The notes beneath the pieces are model-generated. The model was not told the origin of the DNA and did no database searches. It saw only the letters and a program-made list of their open reading frames with translations. The position numbers and the translations under genes were made by a program. Positions 8,468 to 17,641 of a stretch of DNA of 64,000 nucleotides are shown one piece after another. Within the stretch, counting starts at the first letter, position 1; every line of letters begins with the position of its first letter. Source of the stretch: Polyangiaceae bacterium (GTDB lineage Bacteria > Myxococcota_A > Polyangia > Polyangiales > Polyangiaceae); contig JABFXY010000029.1 of assembly GCA_013361525.1 (NCBI GenBank), positions 1-64,000 on the forward strand, read 5' to 3'.

Positions 8468-10459
8468 ATGCTCCCCATCACCCGCGTCGTCTTGTACAAA
8501 CACGGTGTCGGATACTTCGAGCGACAGGGGCCCGTGAGGGACGTCACGGCGATCGATCTCCATTTCAAAGCATCGGAGATGAACGACGTCCTCAAGTCGC
8601 TGACGACGCTCGACCTCGACAGCGGAATCGTCTCGAGTATCAGCTACGAGTCGGTCAAACCCATCGAGCGCCAGCTCGACGACGTCGCCGTTCGTCTGGA
8701 CGACACCCACGTGGTGAGCCGCCTCGTCGCTCAGGTGAAGGGTGCGCGCGTCGCCATCGACGTCGCGGGGCGCACCATCGAGGGGACGGTTCTCGGCACC
8801 GAAGAGATCGAACGCCGCGACGGCGACGTCACGACGAGCACGCACCGGCTCGCGCTGCTCGTCGGTGGAGCCACCGTGCAGAGCTACGATCTCCTCGAGC
8901 TGCGATCGATCAGCTTCTCGGAGGAGAGCCTGCGGAAGGATCTGCAGCACCTGCTCGACATCCTGATTTCGTCGAAGAAGAAGGATTTGAAGAAGCTGAC
9001 GATCTACGCCTCGGGAGAAGGCGAACGGCGCCTCTTCGTCAGTTACATCGTCGAAGCACCGGTGTGGAAAACGTCGTATCGGCTCCTTCTCGACGAAAAG
9101 GGCGCTCCGCTGCTTCAAGGGTGGGCTCTCGTCGACAACACGCAGGACGAAGATTGGGAGAACGTGCGGCTGTCACTCGTCGCGGGTTTGCCCATTTCGT
9201 TCGTCCACGATCTCTATGCACCTCGTTACAAGCGTCGCCCGACCGTCGAGGTGAAAGAGGAGGCCGCATACGCGCCGCCGCAGCTCGAAGGCGCCGTCGA
9301 GGAGTACGAGACGGTCACCATGGCCCAAGCCTATCGTCCCGGTCCGCCGGGAATGGCACCCGGAGCGTTCGCGGCGCCGGCCCCCGCGGCGGCGTTCGCG
9401 GCTGCGCCGATGACCGGCGCGGCGATGCGGCAGCGAATGCAGGCGTCCGCACCGGTGCAGACGCGAACGGTGGAGGTGGGGGATCTTTTCGAATACGAGA
9501 TCAAAAATCCCGTCACCGTCAAACGTGGGCAATCGGCGCTCGTCCCTATTTTGCAATCGAAGGTCGAGGGCAAGCGGGTCGCCGTCTACAACCCCGAGGT
9601 CCGCGCGAAGAACCCGATGTCGGCCGTCTTCTTCAAGAACACGACGGGGTCGACCCTCGAAGGCGGGCCGGTAACGGTGCTCGAGGATACGAGCTACGTC
9701 GGCGAATCGATGCTCGAGACCATCAAACCCGACGAGGAGAAGCTGGTCCCGTTTTCCGTCGAGCTCGGCTGCGTCGTCACGGTGGACCCGCAGAGCGAGC
9801 TCCGCAACGTGAGCCATTCGCGCATCGTGAGCGGCTACCTCTATTTGACACGCTATCGAATGGAGCGACGAGTCTACGTCGTCACCAACAAGTCCCCGCG
9901 CGCGCTCGATCTGTTCTTGGATCATCGATTCACACACGGCTGGGAGCTGCTCGAGAGCGAGACGGACGGCAAACCCGTCGAGCGGACCGAGAACTTCTAC
10001 CGATTTCGCATCGAGGTTCCGCCCAACAAGACGACGCGATTCACCGTCACCGAACGCGGTGACCAGACCGAGACGCACGCCCTCGTCCAGACGAGCCGCG
10101 ACGACGTCGCGCTATGGCTGCAGAATCGCTGGATCGACGAGCACATCCGGCAGGTGCTCCTGAGCCTCATCGAGCTCCAGGCCCAAGTCGCCGATCTCGC
10201 GCGGCGCATTCAGCAGCGGGAGGCGTCCATTGCGGAGATCTTCCACAACCAAGAGCGGGTGCGAGCGAACCTCCAAGCCCTCGGCGTGTCGCCGGACGAG
10301 CGAGGGCTACGCGACCGTTACGTCTCGGAGCTGAGCTTCGACGAAGACCGGCTCAAAGACCTGCGCGACGAGCTCCGCCGAGACAAGCAGCTCAAGGACT
10401 CGCTGGAGCACGACCTGCGCGAACGGCTGGGGTCCCTCGCGTTCCAGAGCGCATTGTGA
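8468..10459 (+). CDS. DUF4139 domain-containing protein
   Basis: A 663-residue protein of unknown biochemical function. The N-terminal part (MLPITRVVLYKHGVGYFERQ) and the central block VSYIVEAPVWKTSYRLLL - DNTQDEDWENVRLSLVAG are characteristic of the DUF4139/MuiA-related beta-rich family. Around residue 300 a Pro/Ala/Met-rich low-complexity linker interrupts the domain. The last 110 residues form a charged coiled coil (ELQAQVADLARRIQQREASI onward). There is no signal peptide, unlike many relatives. The ATG at 8468 sits inside the divergent gap with the acyltransferase; the open frame continues upstream without family similarity. Confidence 0.78.
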   Translation: MLPITRVVLYKHGVGYFERQGPVRDVTAIDLHFKASEMNDVLKSLTTLDLDSGIVSSISYESVKPIERQLDDVAVRLDDTHVVSRLVAQVKGARVAIDVAGRTIEGTVLGTEEIERRDGDVTTSTHRLALLVGGATVQSYDLLELRSISFSEESLRKDLQHLLDILISSKKKDLKKLTIYASGEGERRLFVSYIVEAPVWKTSYRLLLDEKGAPLLQGWALVDNTQDEDWENVRLSLVAGLPISFVHDLYAPRYKRRPTVEVKEEAAYAPPQLEGAVEEYETVTMAQAYRPGPPGMAPGAFAAPAPAAAFAAAPMTGAAMRQRMQASAPVQTRTVEVGDLFEYEIKNPVTVKRGQSALVPILQSKVEGKRVAVYNPEVRAKNPMSAVFFKNTTGSTLEGGPVTVLEDTSYVGESMLETIKPDEEKLVPFSVELGCVVTVDPQSELRNVSHSRIVSGYLYLTRYRMERRVYVVTNKSPRALDLFLDHRFTHGWELLESETDGKPVERTENFYRFRIEVPPNKTTRFTVTERGDQTETHALVQTSRDDVALWLQNRWIDEHIRQVLLSLIELQAQVADLARRIQQREASIAEIFHNQERVRANLQALGVSPDERGLRDRYVSELSFDEDRLKDLRDELRRDKQLKDSLEHDLRERLGSLAFQSAL

Positions 10460-10519
10460 ATGGGTGATCGATTCTTGCGGCGGCGCGGACCCGAAAATCC
10501 ATGATACCAACGAGTGTCC

Positions 10520-11149
10520 ATGACGCAGATCCTGGAGAGCATCGAGGTCCGGTGGTTTCTGTCTGCGGACGACCGCAATGTGCCTTCGCTCGAGCGGCTC
10601 TTCGACACGGCCGAAGACGTGGAGAGCCGGTCGGACTTCTATGCCCCGACCGGCCGTGAGGATCTGGGCGTGAAAGCGCGCGTCTCGGCGGGCGCACCGG
10701 CACGCATCGAGACGAAGTATCGGACGGCGTCTCTCGGGTCGCGCGAGATCACCGCCGGCGTCGTCGGCTCCATCGAGCGGTGGAGCAAGATCTCGCTCGA
10801 GGTCGCCGAGGCAGAGCGCTCGCCCATCGAACAAGCCTGGCGGAAGATCGGCAAGCGCCGGCGCCGCAGGAAGATCGCCATCATCGACGACCACACGAAG
10901 GAGATCGGCGCCGACGACCGCGTCGACGTCGGGTGTTCGGCCGAGCTCACCAAGCTCGAATTCAAGATCGGCAACAAGGTGGAGAGCGAGTGGACGTTCG
11001 GGTTCGAGGCGTTCTCCACCCATGCGGCCGAGCTCGAGGCGGTGCTCGTCGCGTCGGTGCACCACGTGCTGGGTGATACGGCGGCGTTCCTGCTCGAAGC
11101 CGCGTCGTCGCGCGGCTATCCGGCGTGGCTGACTGAACGGTTCTGGTAG
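10520..11149 (+). CDS. Hypothetical protein, possibly CYTH-like
   Basis: A 209-residue cytosolic protein that I cannot place firmly. Alternating charged beta-strands (IEVRWFLSADD, RIETKYRTASLG, LTKLEFKIG, SEWTFGFEAF) and a basic run KRRRRRKI are visible. The pattern of Glu/Lys/Arg on strands, including E-K and E-W-F, is reminiscent of the CYTH/triphosphate-tunnel fold, but a true ExExK start is not seen. The ATG at 10520 is preferred to the in-frame GTG six bases earlier. It follows the DUF4139 gene by 60 bases and may be co-transcribed with it. Confidence 0.5.
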   Translation: MTQILESIEVRWFLSADDRNVPSLERLFDTAEDVESRSDFYAPTGREDLGVKARVSAGAPARIETKYRTASLGSREITAGVVGSIERWSKISLEVAEAERSPIEQAWRKIGKRRRRRKIAIIDDHTKEIGADDRVDVGCSAELTKLEFKIGNKVESEWTFGFEAFSTHAAELEAVLVASVHHVLGDTAAFLLEAASSRGYPAWLTERFW

Positions 11150-11171
11150 GCCGAACGGCTCCGGTAGCTGC

Positions 11172-12113
11172 TCAGATCTGTCCCGGCGCACACGTGGAGA
11201 CGCCCGCGCCGACGACATTGCCGCTCAGCGTCGTCACGAGCCCGACGGCTCCCGTGTCCGGATCGAAGCGCGTGACGTTGGTGAGCCCGTTCGAGGCGGT
11301 GAAGACGTAGAAGTCGCCGCCCCACCACGCGAACGCGAGGGCCGACGCGCCCGCGCCGGCCTCGATGAAGGTCGAGTCGACAATGGTCGCCGTCTCTTTG
11401 TCGATCTCGACGACCCAACCGCCCGTGCCGACGGTGTTCAAGAAATAGCCATAGAGGTTTCCGTCGCTCGAGCTCGTCATCTCCATTCGGTCGCTGAAGT
11501 TGTCCGAGAAGGGCCCGATGTAGTCGAGCTCGAGGGTGTCGGTGTCGATCGTGGCGAGGCCGCGCGACTCCTCTCCGAAGGTTATCTCTGCGACGTAGAG
11601 GGAATCCTCCTTTCCGCCCGGCTCGTCGAGCGCAAAGCCCATTCCGAACGTGATGAAGCCTTCTTGACCGGGGACGAAATCGGTCGCTTCGCAGCTCGCG
11701 TCGAGCGTGCTCGCGCGGAAGAGGTTGCCGTCGTTGTAGACGACGTAAGCGGTGCCCTCGCGATCGACGCCCATCGAGAACGGCGAGGCGCCGGACGGGC
11801 AATCGAGAAAGCCGCGCAGCGTGAATGCGCCGGTCGCGGGGTAGTAGCTGTAGAGCTCCGTCGTGTCGGTAACGAGGTAGATGTATTGGGTCGTCTCGGG
11901 ATCGCACTCGGGAGGTGAGCCACCCTCCCCGCCCTCGCCTCCGTCGCCCCCTGCACCACCGCCGCCCGCGACAAGACCACCTTCACCGCCGCCTGCGGTG
12001 TGTCCGCCGCCGCCGGTCGCCCCCTCGCCGCCGCCGCCGTCGAGGCCGGGCAACCCTGTCCGAGCACCACACGAGGTGAGCAGAGAGAAGGCAAGCAGCG
12101 CACGAAAGCTCAT
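11172..12113 (-). CDS. Gly-rich-tethered lipoprotein with propeller-like domain
   Basis: A 313-residue predicted lipoprotein. The signal peptide ends in LLTSCGA and is followed by about 50 residues of GGxGG tether. The rest is a run of short beta-strand repeats with Asp/Gly turns (YLVTDTTELYSYYPATGAF, TAYVVYNDGNLFRAS, WVVEIDKETATIVD, NVTRFDPDTGAVGLVTTL). This reads like a beta-propeller of the kind found in secreted myxobacterial proteins. The start is the ATG at 12113, since the longer frame adds no signal-like residues. Function unknown; probably surface-exposed. It converges on the preceding plus-strand gene with 22 bases between them. Confidence 0.7.
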   Translation of the reverse strand: MSFRALLAFSLLTSCGARTGLPGLDGGGGEGATGGGGHTAGGGEGGLVAGGGGAGGDGGEGGEGGSPPECDPETTQYIYLVTDTTELYSYYPATGAFTLRGFLDCPSGASPFSMGVDREGTAYVVYNDGNLFRASTLDASCEATDFVPGQEGFITFGMGFALDEPGGKEDSLYVAEITFGEESRGLATIDTDTLELDYIGPFSDNFSDRMEMTSSSDGNLYGYFLNTVGTGGWVVEIDKETATIVDSTFIEAGAGASALAFAWWGGDFYVFTASNGLTNVTRFDPDTGAVGLVTTLSGNVVGAGVSTCAPGQI

Positions 12114-12171
12114 GGCGGCGAAGCATACACCCGCCCCTTCAACGAGCACGTCCTCGTTCCCCGAAGGTTTG

Positions 12172-13086
12172 TTGAGTTATCATCTGGACGTCATTCGACG
12201 CCTTCGCATCACCTCGCTCGCGATCAGCGTCGCGATGTTCTCGACGGGTTGTCCTGCGCCCGAGCGAGGCGCGGCTCCGATCGGGACCCCGACGCCGACG
12301 ACACACGCGGCTCCCGCGCTGCACGTGCCTCCGCGCCGTTCGGGGTCGGCGACCGGCTCCGCATTCGCAGCGAAGGCGGCTCGGCTGACACCGGCGGAGC
12401 GCGAGCGAGCCATCTCCGAGGAGATCCTCGCGGGCAATCTGCCGAGCTTCGAGCGCCGGCTCGTCCCCGTCGAGCTCACGGCCGCGGGAGACGGCGGGCG
12501 CGTCGTCCGGGGACGCGTCTTCGTCGTGCCCGACTACCTCGCGATCGGCGACGACGAGGATTTCGTCCGCGTGCCCATTACGATTCGAACGGCGCGTCGA
12601 ATCGCGAAAGAGCTCGACTGCGTCCTACCGACGACGAAGCTCGTCGATGCGATCCAGAACGCCGCGAAGGTCAAGCTGGCCTCACCCGTCATGAACCCGG
12701 GCGACCGCATGGGCTCGATGCAGTATTTCGTGGTCCACAACCGAGTGATCGAAGAGCACCGAGCCGAGCAAGGCGCCGCGCTCGGCGCCCTCGTCTCCGG
12801 GCCCAAGAAGGACCTGGTGCTCACGAAGCGCATGCTCGAAACACCGGGCAGAACGCCGATTTACGGCTGGTTCGGCCGAGGGACGGAGCCCGTTCAGCCG
12901 CTCAGCCTCGTTCACGACGATCGCCACGTCGACTATGCGCACGGGGTTCGCTTGGTCGCCCAAACGATGGAGATCGAGGGCCGAAGCGCGCAAATCCTCG
13001 ACGTACTCGCAGATCGAGCGCTCGCCCCGATCGTCAGCGACGAAGGTGCCTGCGACCTTCGGACGGCTTGGAACCGCGGCTGGTAG
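12172..13086 (+). CDS. Conserved lipoprotein of unknown function
   Basis: A predicted lipoprotein with signal segment RRLRITSLAISVAMFSTGC and a Thr/Pro/Ala-rich spacer. The mature domain of about 220 residues has a distinctive conserved-looking core: VPDYLAIGDDEDFVRVPIT, AIAKELDCVLPTTKLVDAI-like text, FVVHNRVIEEHR, GPKKDLVLTKR, IYGWFGRG and PLSLVHDDRHVDYAHGVRLV. The combination suggests an extracellular enzyme, but I cannot name the family. The start is unclear: a TTG at 12172 follows an aagg motif, while an ATG at 12112 would overlap the divergent gene's start codon. I chose the TTG. It lies 51 bases before the urate operon. Confidence 0.65.
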   Translation: MSYHLDVIRRLRITSLAISVAMFSTGCPAPERGAAPIGTPTPTTHAAPALHVPPRRSGSATGSAFAAKAARLTPAERERAISEEILAGNLPSFERRLVPVELTAAGDGGRVVRGRVFVVPDYLAIGDDEDFVRVPITIRTARRIAKELDCVLPTTKLVDAIQNAAKVKLASPVMNPGDRMGSMQYFVVHNRVIEEHRAEQGAALGALVSGPKKDLVLTKRMLETPGRTPIYGWFGRGTEPVQPLSLVHDDRHVDYAHGVRLVAQTMEIEGRSAQILDVLADRALAPIVSDEGACDLRTAWNRGW

Positions 13087-13099
13087 GGCACGATCTTTA

Positions 13100-13129
13100 T
13101 TGATTCATCCGAAAAGAAAAGCGAATCAA
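13100..13129. promoter_or_regulatory. Perfect 7-bp dyad in the puuD leader, candidate operator
   Basis: In the 51-base, unusually AT-rich gap before puuD, ttgattc (13100-13106) and gaatcaa (13123-13129) form a perfect inverted repeat with a 16-base A-rich centre. Its position just upstream of the start codon would suit a repressor site controlling the urate operon. No regulator gene of a known urate-sensing family is adjacent, so the partner is unknown. The dyad could also simply form a weak RNA hairpin. Confidence 0.4.
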
Positions 13130-13137
13130 GAGTCTCG

Positions 13138-14379
13138 ATGCTCGACCACGTGACGGAGCTCTTGCACCTGATTGCGCGATGGATCCACCTCATCGCGGGC
13201 ATCATGTGGATCGGCAACTCCATGTTGTTCAACTGGATCGATCGGAACCTCGAGAAGCCGAAAGATCCGAAGCCCGGCAACATCGGCAACATCTGGATGG
13301 TGCACTCCGGCGGCTTCTACGAGATGGAGAAGAAGTTTCTCGAGCCGTCGCAGCTGCCGAAGACGCTGCATTGGTTCAAATGGCAAAACGGGATCACCTG
13401 GCTCAGCGGGATCTCGCTTTTGATTCTCATCTATTACCTCGGCGCGTCGCAGATGATGATCGACCCCGAGGTGAGCGCGATCTCGAGCCAGACGGCCGTG
13501 CTCCTCAGCGTCGCGTCGTTCGTCGGGGCGTGGATCCTCTACAACGCGATATGGCGCTCGCCGATTGGCAAGGCATCGACGCTGGCGACGCTCTTGTCGC
13601 TCGGCGTGGTCATCGGCACCGCCGCCGTCTACTTCACCTTCTTGAGCGGCCGCGCGGCGTACATCCATGTCGGCGTCCTCATCGGGACGCTCATGACGGG
13701 CAATGTCTGGTTCGTCATTCTGCCCTCGCAGCGTGAGCTCATCGCGGCGACCAAAGAGGGCCGCGAGCAGGACCCGGCGATCGGCTACCAGGCGAAGCAG
13801 CGCTCGGTCCACAACAACTACTTCACGTTCCCGCTGCTCTTCATCATGATTAGCGGCCATTTTCCGTCGACGTTCAGCCACCCGAAGAACTGGCTGATCC
13901 TGGCGATCCTCGGCGGTGGCAGCGCGGCGATTCGCTACTTCATGAATGTGCGCTTCACGGAGCCGCGGTGGCTCTGGCCGGCGTTCGGCACGTTCGGCAT
14001 CACGGCCGGCGTCGTGCTCATCATGTTGTCGGATCGCGATTTCCTCAGCTCGAGCGCCAAGCGCACGACCCCGGTCGCATTCACCGAGGTCGCGGAGATC
14101 ATGCACAACCGGTGTACGCCCTGTCATTCGACGACGCCGACGGACGCGACCTACAAGATCGCGCCGAATGGAATCATGTTCGATACACCGGATCAGATCG
14201 TCCGGATGGCGCCGAAGATCAAAGAGCGCGCGGTCACATTGAAGAACATGCCGCTCGCGAACGTGACGCAGATGACGGTGGAAGAGCGAGAGACGCTGCG
14301 CGCGTGGATCGACCAAGGCGCCAAGGGCCCGGCAGCAGATGCCCCCGCAGCGCAGGGCAGCGCGGTAGAGGGGCACTGA
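13138..14379 (+). CDS. puuD: Urate hydroxylase PuuD, membrane form with C-terminal cytochrome c
   Basis: Oxidises urate to 5-hydroxyisourate at the cytoplasmic membrane, passing electrons to the respiratory chain rather than to oxygen. The 413-residue protein starts HLIARWIHLIAGIMWIGNSM and has about eight transmembrane segments with conserved histidines, including RWIHLIAGIMWIG, GRAAYIHVG and KQRSVHNNY. A C-terminal single-haem cytochrome c domain carries CTPCH. This membrane-plus-cytochrome plan is the PuuD family. It is the first gene of a four-gene operon; the next start is four bases after its stop. The following genes supply each subsequent step of urate degradation, which strongly supports the assignment. 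Confidence 0.93.
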   Translation: MLDHVTELLHLIARWIHLIAGIMWIGNSMLFNWIDRNLEKPKDPKPGNIGNIWMVHSGGFYEMEKKFLEPSQLPKTLHWFKWQNGITWLSGISLLILIYYLGASQMMIDPEVSAISSQTAVLLSVASFVGAWILYNAIWRSPIGKASTLATLLSLGVVIGTAAVYFTFLSGRAAYIHVGVLIGTLMTGNVWFVILPSQRELIAATKEGREQDPAIGYQAKQRSVHNNYFTFPLLFIMISGHFPSTFSHPKNWLILAILGGGSAAIRYFMNVRFTEPRWLWPAFGTFGITAGVVLIMLSDRDFLSSSAKRTTPVAFTEVAEIMHNRCTPCHSTTPTDATYKIAPNGIMFDTPDQIVRMAPKIKERAVTLKNMPLANVTQMTVEERETLRAWIDQGAKGPAADAPAAQGSAVEGH

Positions 14380-14383
14380 CGCG

Positions 14384-15766
14384 ATGAGCGAGACCTATTT
14401 CCGCGCGCTGCGCGCCGTCACGCCGACCGGGCTGCGCGCCGCGTCGATTCACGTCAAAGACGGCCGCATCCTCGGCGTCGGCGAGATCGACGCCATCCCC
14501 ACGGGGGCACCCGTCGTCGACGCCGGCGACGCGGTCCTGATGCCGGCGCTCGTGGATACGCACGTCCACGTCAACGAGCCCGGCCGCACCGAATGGGAAG
14601 GCTTCGAGACGGCGACGCGCGCAGCGTCGGCCGGCGGGATCTCGACCATCGTCGACATGCCGCTGAACAGCATTCCGCCCGCGACGAGCCCGCGCGGCCT
14701 CGCGGAGAAGGCGGCGCTCACCGAAGGGCGCGTCCACGTCGACGTCGGGCTCTGGGGCGGCGCCGTCCCGGAGAACACGTCGGGCGATCCGCGGGGCCTC
14801 GTGAACATCCTTCGGGAGGGTGCGCGCGGTTTCAAATGTTTCCTCGTTCCGTCGGGCGTGGACGAGTTTCCTTTCGTCACGCGCACCGATGTCGAAGCAG
14901 CGCTCGAGCAATTGCGCGGCACCGGTGTCGCGCTGATGGTGCATGCCGAGCTTCCCGGGCCGATCGACGCGGTGGCGGAGACGATGGCGCGCGAGGTCCC
15001 GCCTCCGGATCCGCGGCGTTATTCGACCTACCTGCGATCGCGCCCGCCCTCGGCGGAAGAGGAAGCGGTCGCCCTTTTGTTCGAGCTCGCGAAGAAGACG
15101 CGCTCGCCCATTCACGTGGTGCATCTCTCGTCCGCCGGCGCGCTCGAATGGCTTGCCCGTGCGAAAGACGAAGGTGTCCCGCTGACTGCGGAGACCGCGC
15201 CCCATTACCTGCATTTCTCCGCGGAAGAGATCGCGGACGGCGCCACGTGGTTCAAGTGCGCGCCGCCCATTCGCGAAGCGGACAACCGCGAGCGCCTCTT
15301 CGAAGGCCTTCGCCAAGGTTTGATCGAAATGGTCGTCTCGGATCACTCACCCTGCATCGGCTCGCTGAAGCGCGTCTCCGAAGGAGACTTCATGGCAGCC
15401 TGGGGGGGGATCGCGGGTTTGCAGTTCGGCCTGTCGGCGGTGTGGACGGAGGCGAGCCGCCGCGGGTTCGGTCTCGAGGACATCGCCCGGTGGATGAGCG
15501 CGCGGCCCGCAGCCCACGCCGGCCTCGACGATCGAAAGGGTGCCATCGCGGTCGGGCGTGATGCCGACTTCTGCCTCTTCGATCCGGACGCGACGTTCAC
15601 GGTGCAAACGTCCAAGATCCTCCACAAGAACAAGCTCACGCCGTACGAGGGCCGGACGCTCCGCGGCGTGGTGCGTTCAACCTGGTTGCGCGGCGAGCGC
15701 ATCCACGACGGCTCGGCGCCGGTGCAAAGCCCGAAGGGGCAATGGCTCTCGAGATCTGCTTCCTGA
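14384..15766 (+). CDS. allB: Allantoinase
   Basis: Hydrolyses allantoin to allantoate in the cytosol. The 460-residue amidohydrolase shows the metal site of the cyclic amidohydrolase family: DTHVHVNEPGRTEWEGF, the likely carboxylated Lys in GFKCFLVPSG, VHAELPG, VHLSSAGALEW and VSDHSPC. The TAETAPHYL and KCAPPIR blocks are typical of allantoinase more than of dihydropyrimidinase or dihydroorotase. Its place between puuD and the allantoicase gene fits. The start codon is four bases after the puuD stop, so the genes are translationally close. Confidence 0.95.
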   Translation: MSETYFRALRAVTPTGLRAASIHVKDGRILGVGEIDAIPTGAPVVDAGDAVLMPALVDTHVHVNEPGRTEWEGFETATRAASAGGISTIVDMPLNSIPPATSPRGLAEKAALTEGRVHVDVGLWGGAVPENTSGDPRGLVNILREGARGFKCFLVPSGVDEFPFVTRTDVEAALEQLRGTGVALMVHAELPGPIDAVAETMAREVPPPDPRRYSTYLRSRPPSAEEEAVALLFELAKKTRSPIHVVHLSSAGALEWLARAKDEGVPLTAETAPHYLHFSAEEIADGATWFKCAPPIREADNRERLFEGLRQGLIEMVVSDHSPCIGSLKRVSEGDFMAAWGGIAGLQFGLSAVWTEASRRGFGLEDIARWMSARPAAHAGLDDRKGAIAVGRDADFCLFDPDATFTVQTSKILHKNKLTPYEGRTLRGVVRSTWLRGERIHDGSAPVQSPKGQWLSRSAS

Positions 15767-15809
15767 AGCTGGAAAAGAACGCGTCTTCTTTCGAGGATCG
15801 ACAACGACG

Positions 15810-17288
15810 ATGAAGGACTTCTCCGATCGGTTCGACCTTGCATCTCTGCGGCTCGGCGGCGCGGTCATCGCGGCGAGCGACGATTACTTCGCGGAAAAGG
15901 AGAACCTCCTTTTGCCGCACCCCGCCGTCTGGAAGGAGCACGAATACACCGACCGCGGCAAATGGATGGACGGATGGGAGAGCCGTCGCAAACGCACGCC
16001 GGGTCATGATTGGGCCATCATCCGCCTCGGCGTCCCCGGGATGCTTCGCGGCGCGTTGGTCGATACCAGCTTCTTCCGCGGGAACTACCCCGCCGCGTGC
16101 TCGATCGAGGCTTGCGCGGAGAAGAGCGACGCGCCGCTCGACACGCTCCTCGCGGACTCGACCGAATGGACCGAGGTGCTGCCGAAATCGGCGCTCGCCG
16201 GCGACTCGCGCAATGCATTTTCGATCGAGAGCCCGTACGCATTCACGCACGTTCGGCTCAACATCTTTCCGGACGGCGGTGTGGCGCGCCTGCGTCTCTA
16301 TGGTGATATCGCGCCGGATTGGCGCCGCCAGGGGCACGCGCGCGGGGAGATCGATCTCGCGGCGGCGGAGCACGGGGGTGACGTGTTGATCGCGAGCGAC
16401 ATGTTCTTCGGCGAGCGCAGAAACCTCGTGATGCCCGGGCGCGCGCGCAACATGAGCGACGGCTGGGAGACGCGGCGGCGGCGCGGCCCCGGCTTCGATT
16501 GGGCCATCGTGAAGCTCGGCGCCATCGGAACCATTACGCGTCTCGAGATCGACACGAATCATTTCAAAGGGAACTTCCCGGACACGTGCGTCGTCGAGGC
16601 GTGCCGCACGACGGAGCTCGAAGGCGCCCATTTCGAGGAGCTGTTGCCGCGCACGAAGCTGCAAGCGCACACGCGCCATTACTTCGAGGAAGAGCTGGCG
16701 AACCTCGGTCCCGTCTCGCACGTTCGGCTCAGCGTGTTTCCCGACGGCGGCGTCAGCCGGCTTCGCGTCTACGGCACCATCGACGAAGCGGAGCGGCGTC
16801 GCCTCGGGTTCGCCCGTCTGGAGATGCTTCCGCCGAAACAGGCACGAGCGGATCTCGAGGCCTGCTGCAGCTCGCCGAAATGGCTCGAGACCATGCTCGC
16901 GGCGCGTCCGTTCGGCACGCCGGAGGTTTTGCTGCGCGCCGCCGACGAAGCGTGGGCGCGCACCGGCCCCGACGACTGGCTGGCGGCGTTCCGCTCGCAT
17001 CCACGGATCGGCGAGCGCACCAAGGCCAAGACCTGGTCGTCGCAAGAGCAAGCAGGGATGAGCAGCGCAGGCGATGAAGTGAAGCAACAAATGGCCGAGC
17101 TGAACCGCGCCTACGAGGAGCGCTTCGGCTTCACGTACATCGTCTGCGCGACGGGGAAGTCCGCTTCCGAGCTGCTCGCGATTTTGCGCGGGCGTCTCGA
17201 CAACGACAAAGACGCGGAGCTCGCGACCGCGGCCACAGAGCTCCACAAAATCACCAAGCTTCGATTGGAGAAACTACTCGAGCCATGA
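15810..17288 (+). CDS. alc-uraD: Allantoicase fused to OHCU decarboxylase (UraD)
   Basis: A 492-residue bifunctional protein. Residues 1 to about 330 are two tandem allantoicase repeats, recognisable by the paired blocks GWESRRKRTPGHDWAIIRLG / GWETRRRRGPGFDWAIVKLG and FFRGNYPAACSIEAC / HFKGNFPDTCVVEAC. These convert allantoate to ureidoglycolate and urea. The last 160 residues form a 2-oxo-4-hydroxy-4-carboxy-5-ureidoimidazoline decarboxylase, with FRSHPRIGE (catalytic His), SSQEQAGM and FGFTYIVCATGKSA, giving S-allantoin. The enzymes act on non-consecutive steps, so fusion presumably fixes stoichiometry more than it channels. The ATG at 15810 was chosen because the open frame further upstream is antisense-like overlap with allB. 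The stop overlaps the uraH start. Confidence 0.93.
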   Translation: MKDFSDRFDLASLRLGGAVIAASDDYFAEKENLLLPHPAVWKEHEYTDRGKWMDGWESRRKRTPGHDWAIIRLGVPGMLRGALVDTSFFRGNYPAACSIEACAEKSDAPLDTLLADSTEWTEVLPKSALAGDSRNAFSIESPYAFTHVRLNIFPDGGVARLRLYGDIAPDWRRQGHARGEIDLAAAEHGGDVLIASDMFFGERRNLVMPGRARNMSDGWETRRRRGPGFDWAIVKLGAIGTITRLEIDTNHFKGNFPDTCVVEACRTTELEGAHFEELLPRTKLQAHTRHYFEEELANLGPVSHVRLSVFPDGGVSRLRVYGTIDEAERRRLGFARLEMLPPKQARADLEACCSSPKWLETMLAARPFGTPEVLLRAADEAWARTGPDDWLAAFRSHPRIGERTKAKTWSSQEQAGMSSAGDEVKQQMAELNRAYEERFGFTYIVCATGKSASELLAILRGRLDNDKDAELATAATELHKITKLRLEKLLEP

Positions 17289-17623
17289 GCGCCATTACGA
17301 CCCACGTGCTGGACATCGCGCGCGGCCGCCCGGCGGCCGGTGTTCCCATCGAGCTGGAGCTGAAGAAGGACGGCGCGTGGGCGCACGTCGCGCGCGGTGA
17401 GACGGACGCCGACGGGCGCCTGCGGACGCTCCTCGCCGACAAGGCGCTGGTCCGCGGGACGTACCGAATCACGTTCGATACGGGCGCCTACTTCCGCGCG
17501 CTCGACGTCGAAGGATTTTACCCCGAGGCCAGCATCGTCTTCGAGGTGCGCGCGGAGAACGAGCATTACCACGTACCGCTGCTCCTCAGCGCATACGGGT
17601 ATTCGACGTACCGCGGCAGCTGA
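17285..17623 (+). CDS. uraH: 5-hydroxyisourate hydrolase
   Basis: Hydrolyses 5-hydroxyisourate, the product of PuuD, to OHCU. The 112-residue protein is a transthyretin-related protein of standard length. It starts with THVLDIARGRPAAGVP and ends in the diagnostic tetrapeptide YRGS, with the active-site His residues in THVLD and NEHYHVPLL and an Arg in the GxYRITFDTG region. Its ATG overlaps the stop of the alc-uraD gene (ATGA), so translation is coupled. It completes the urate-to-ureidoglycolate set. It converges on the histidine kinase gene with 18 bases between stops. Confidence 0.95.
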   Translation: MSAITTHVLDIARGRPAAGVPIELELKKDGAWAHVARGETDADGRLRTLLADKALVRGTYRITFDTGAYFRALDVEGFYPEASIVFEVRAENEHYHVPLLLSAYGYSTYRGS

Positions 17624-17641
17624 GCCAAGAATCGCTATCGC

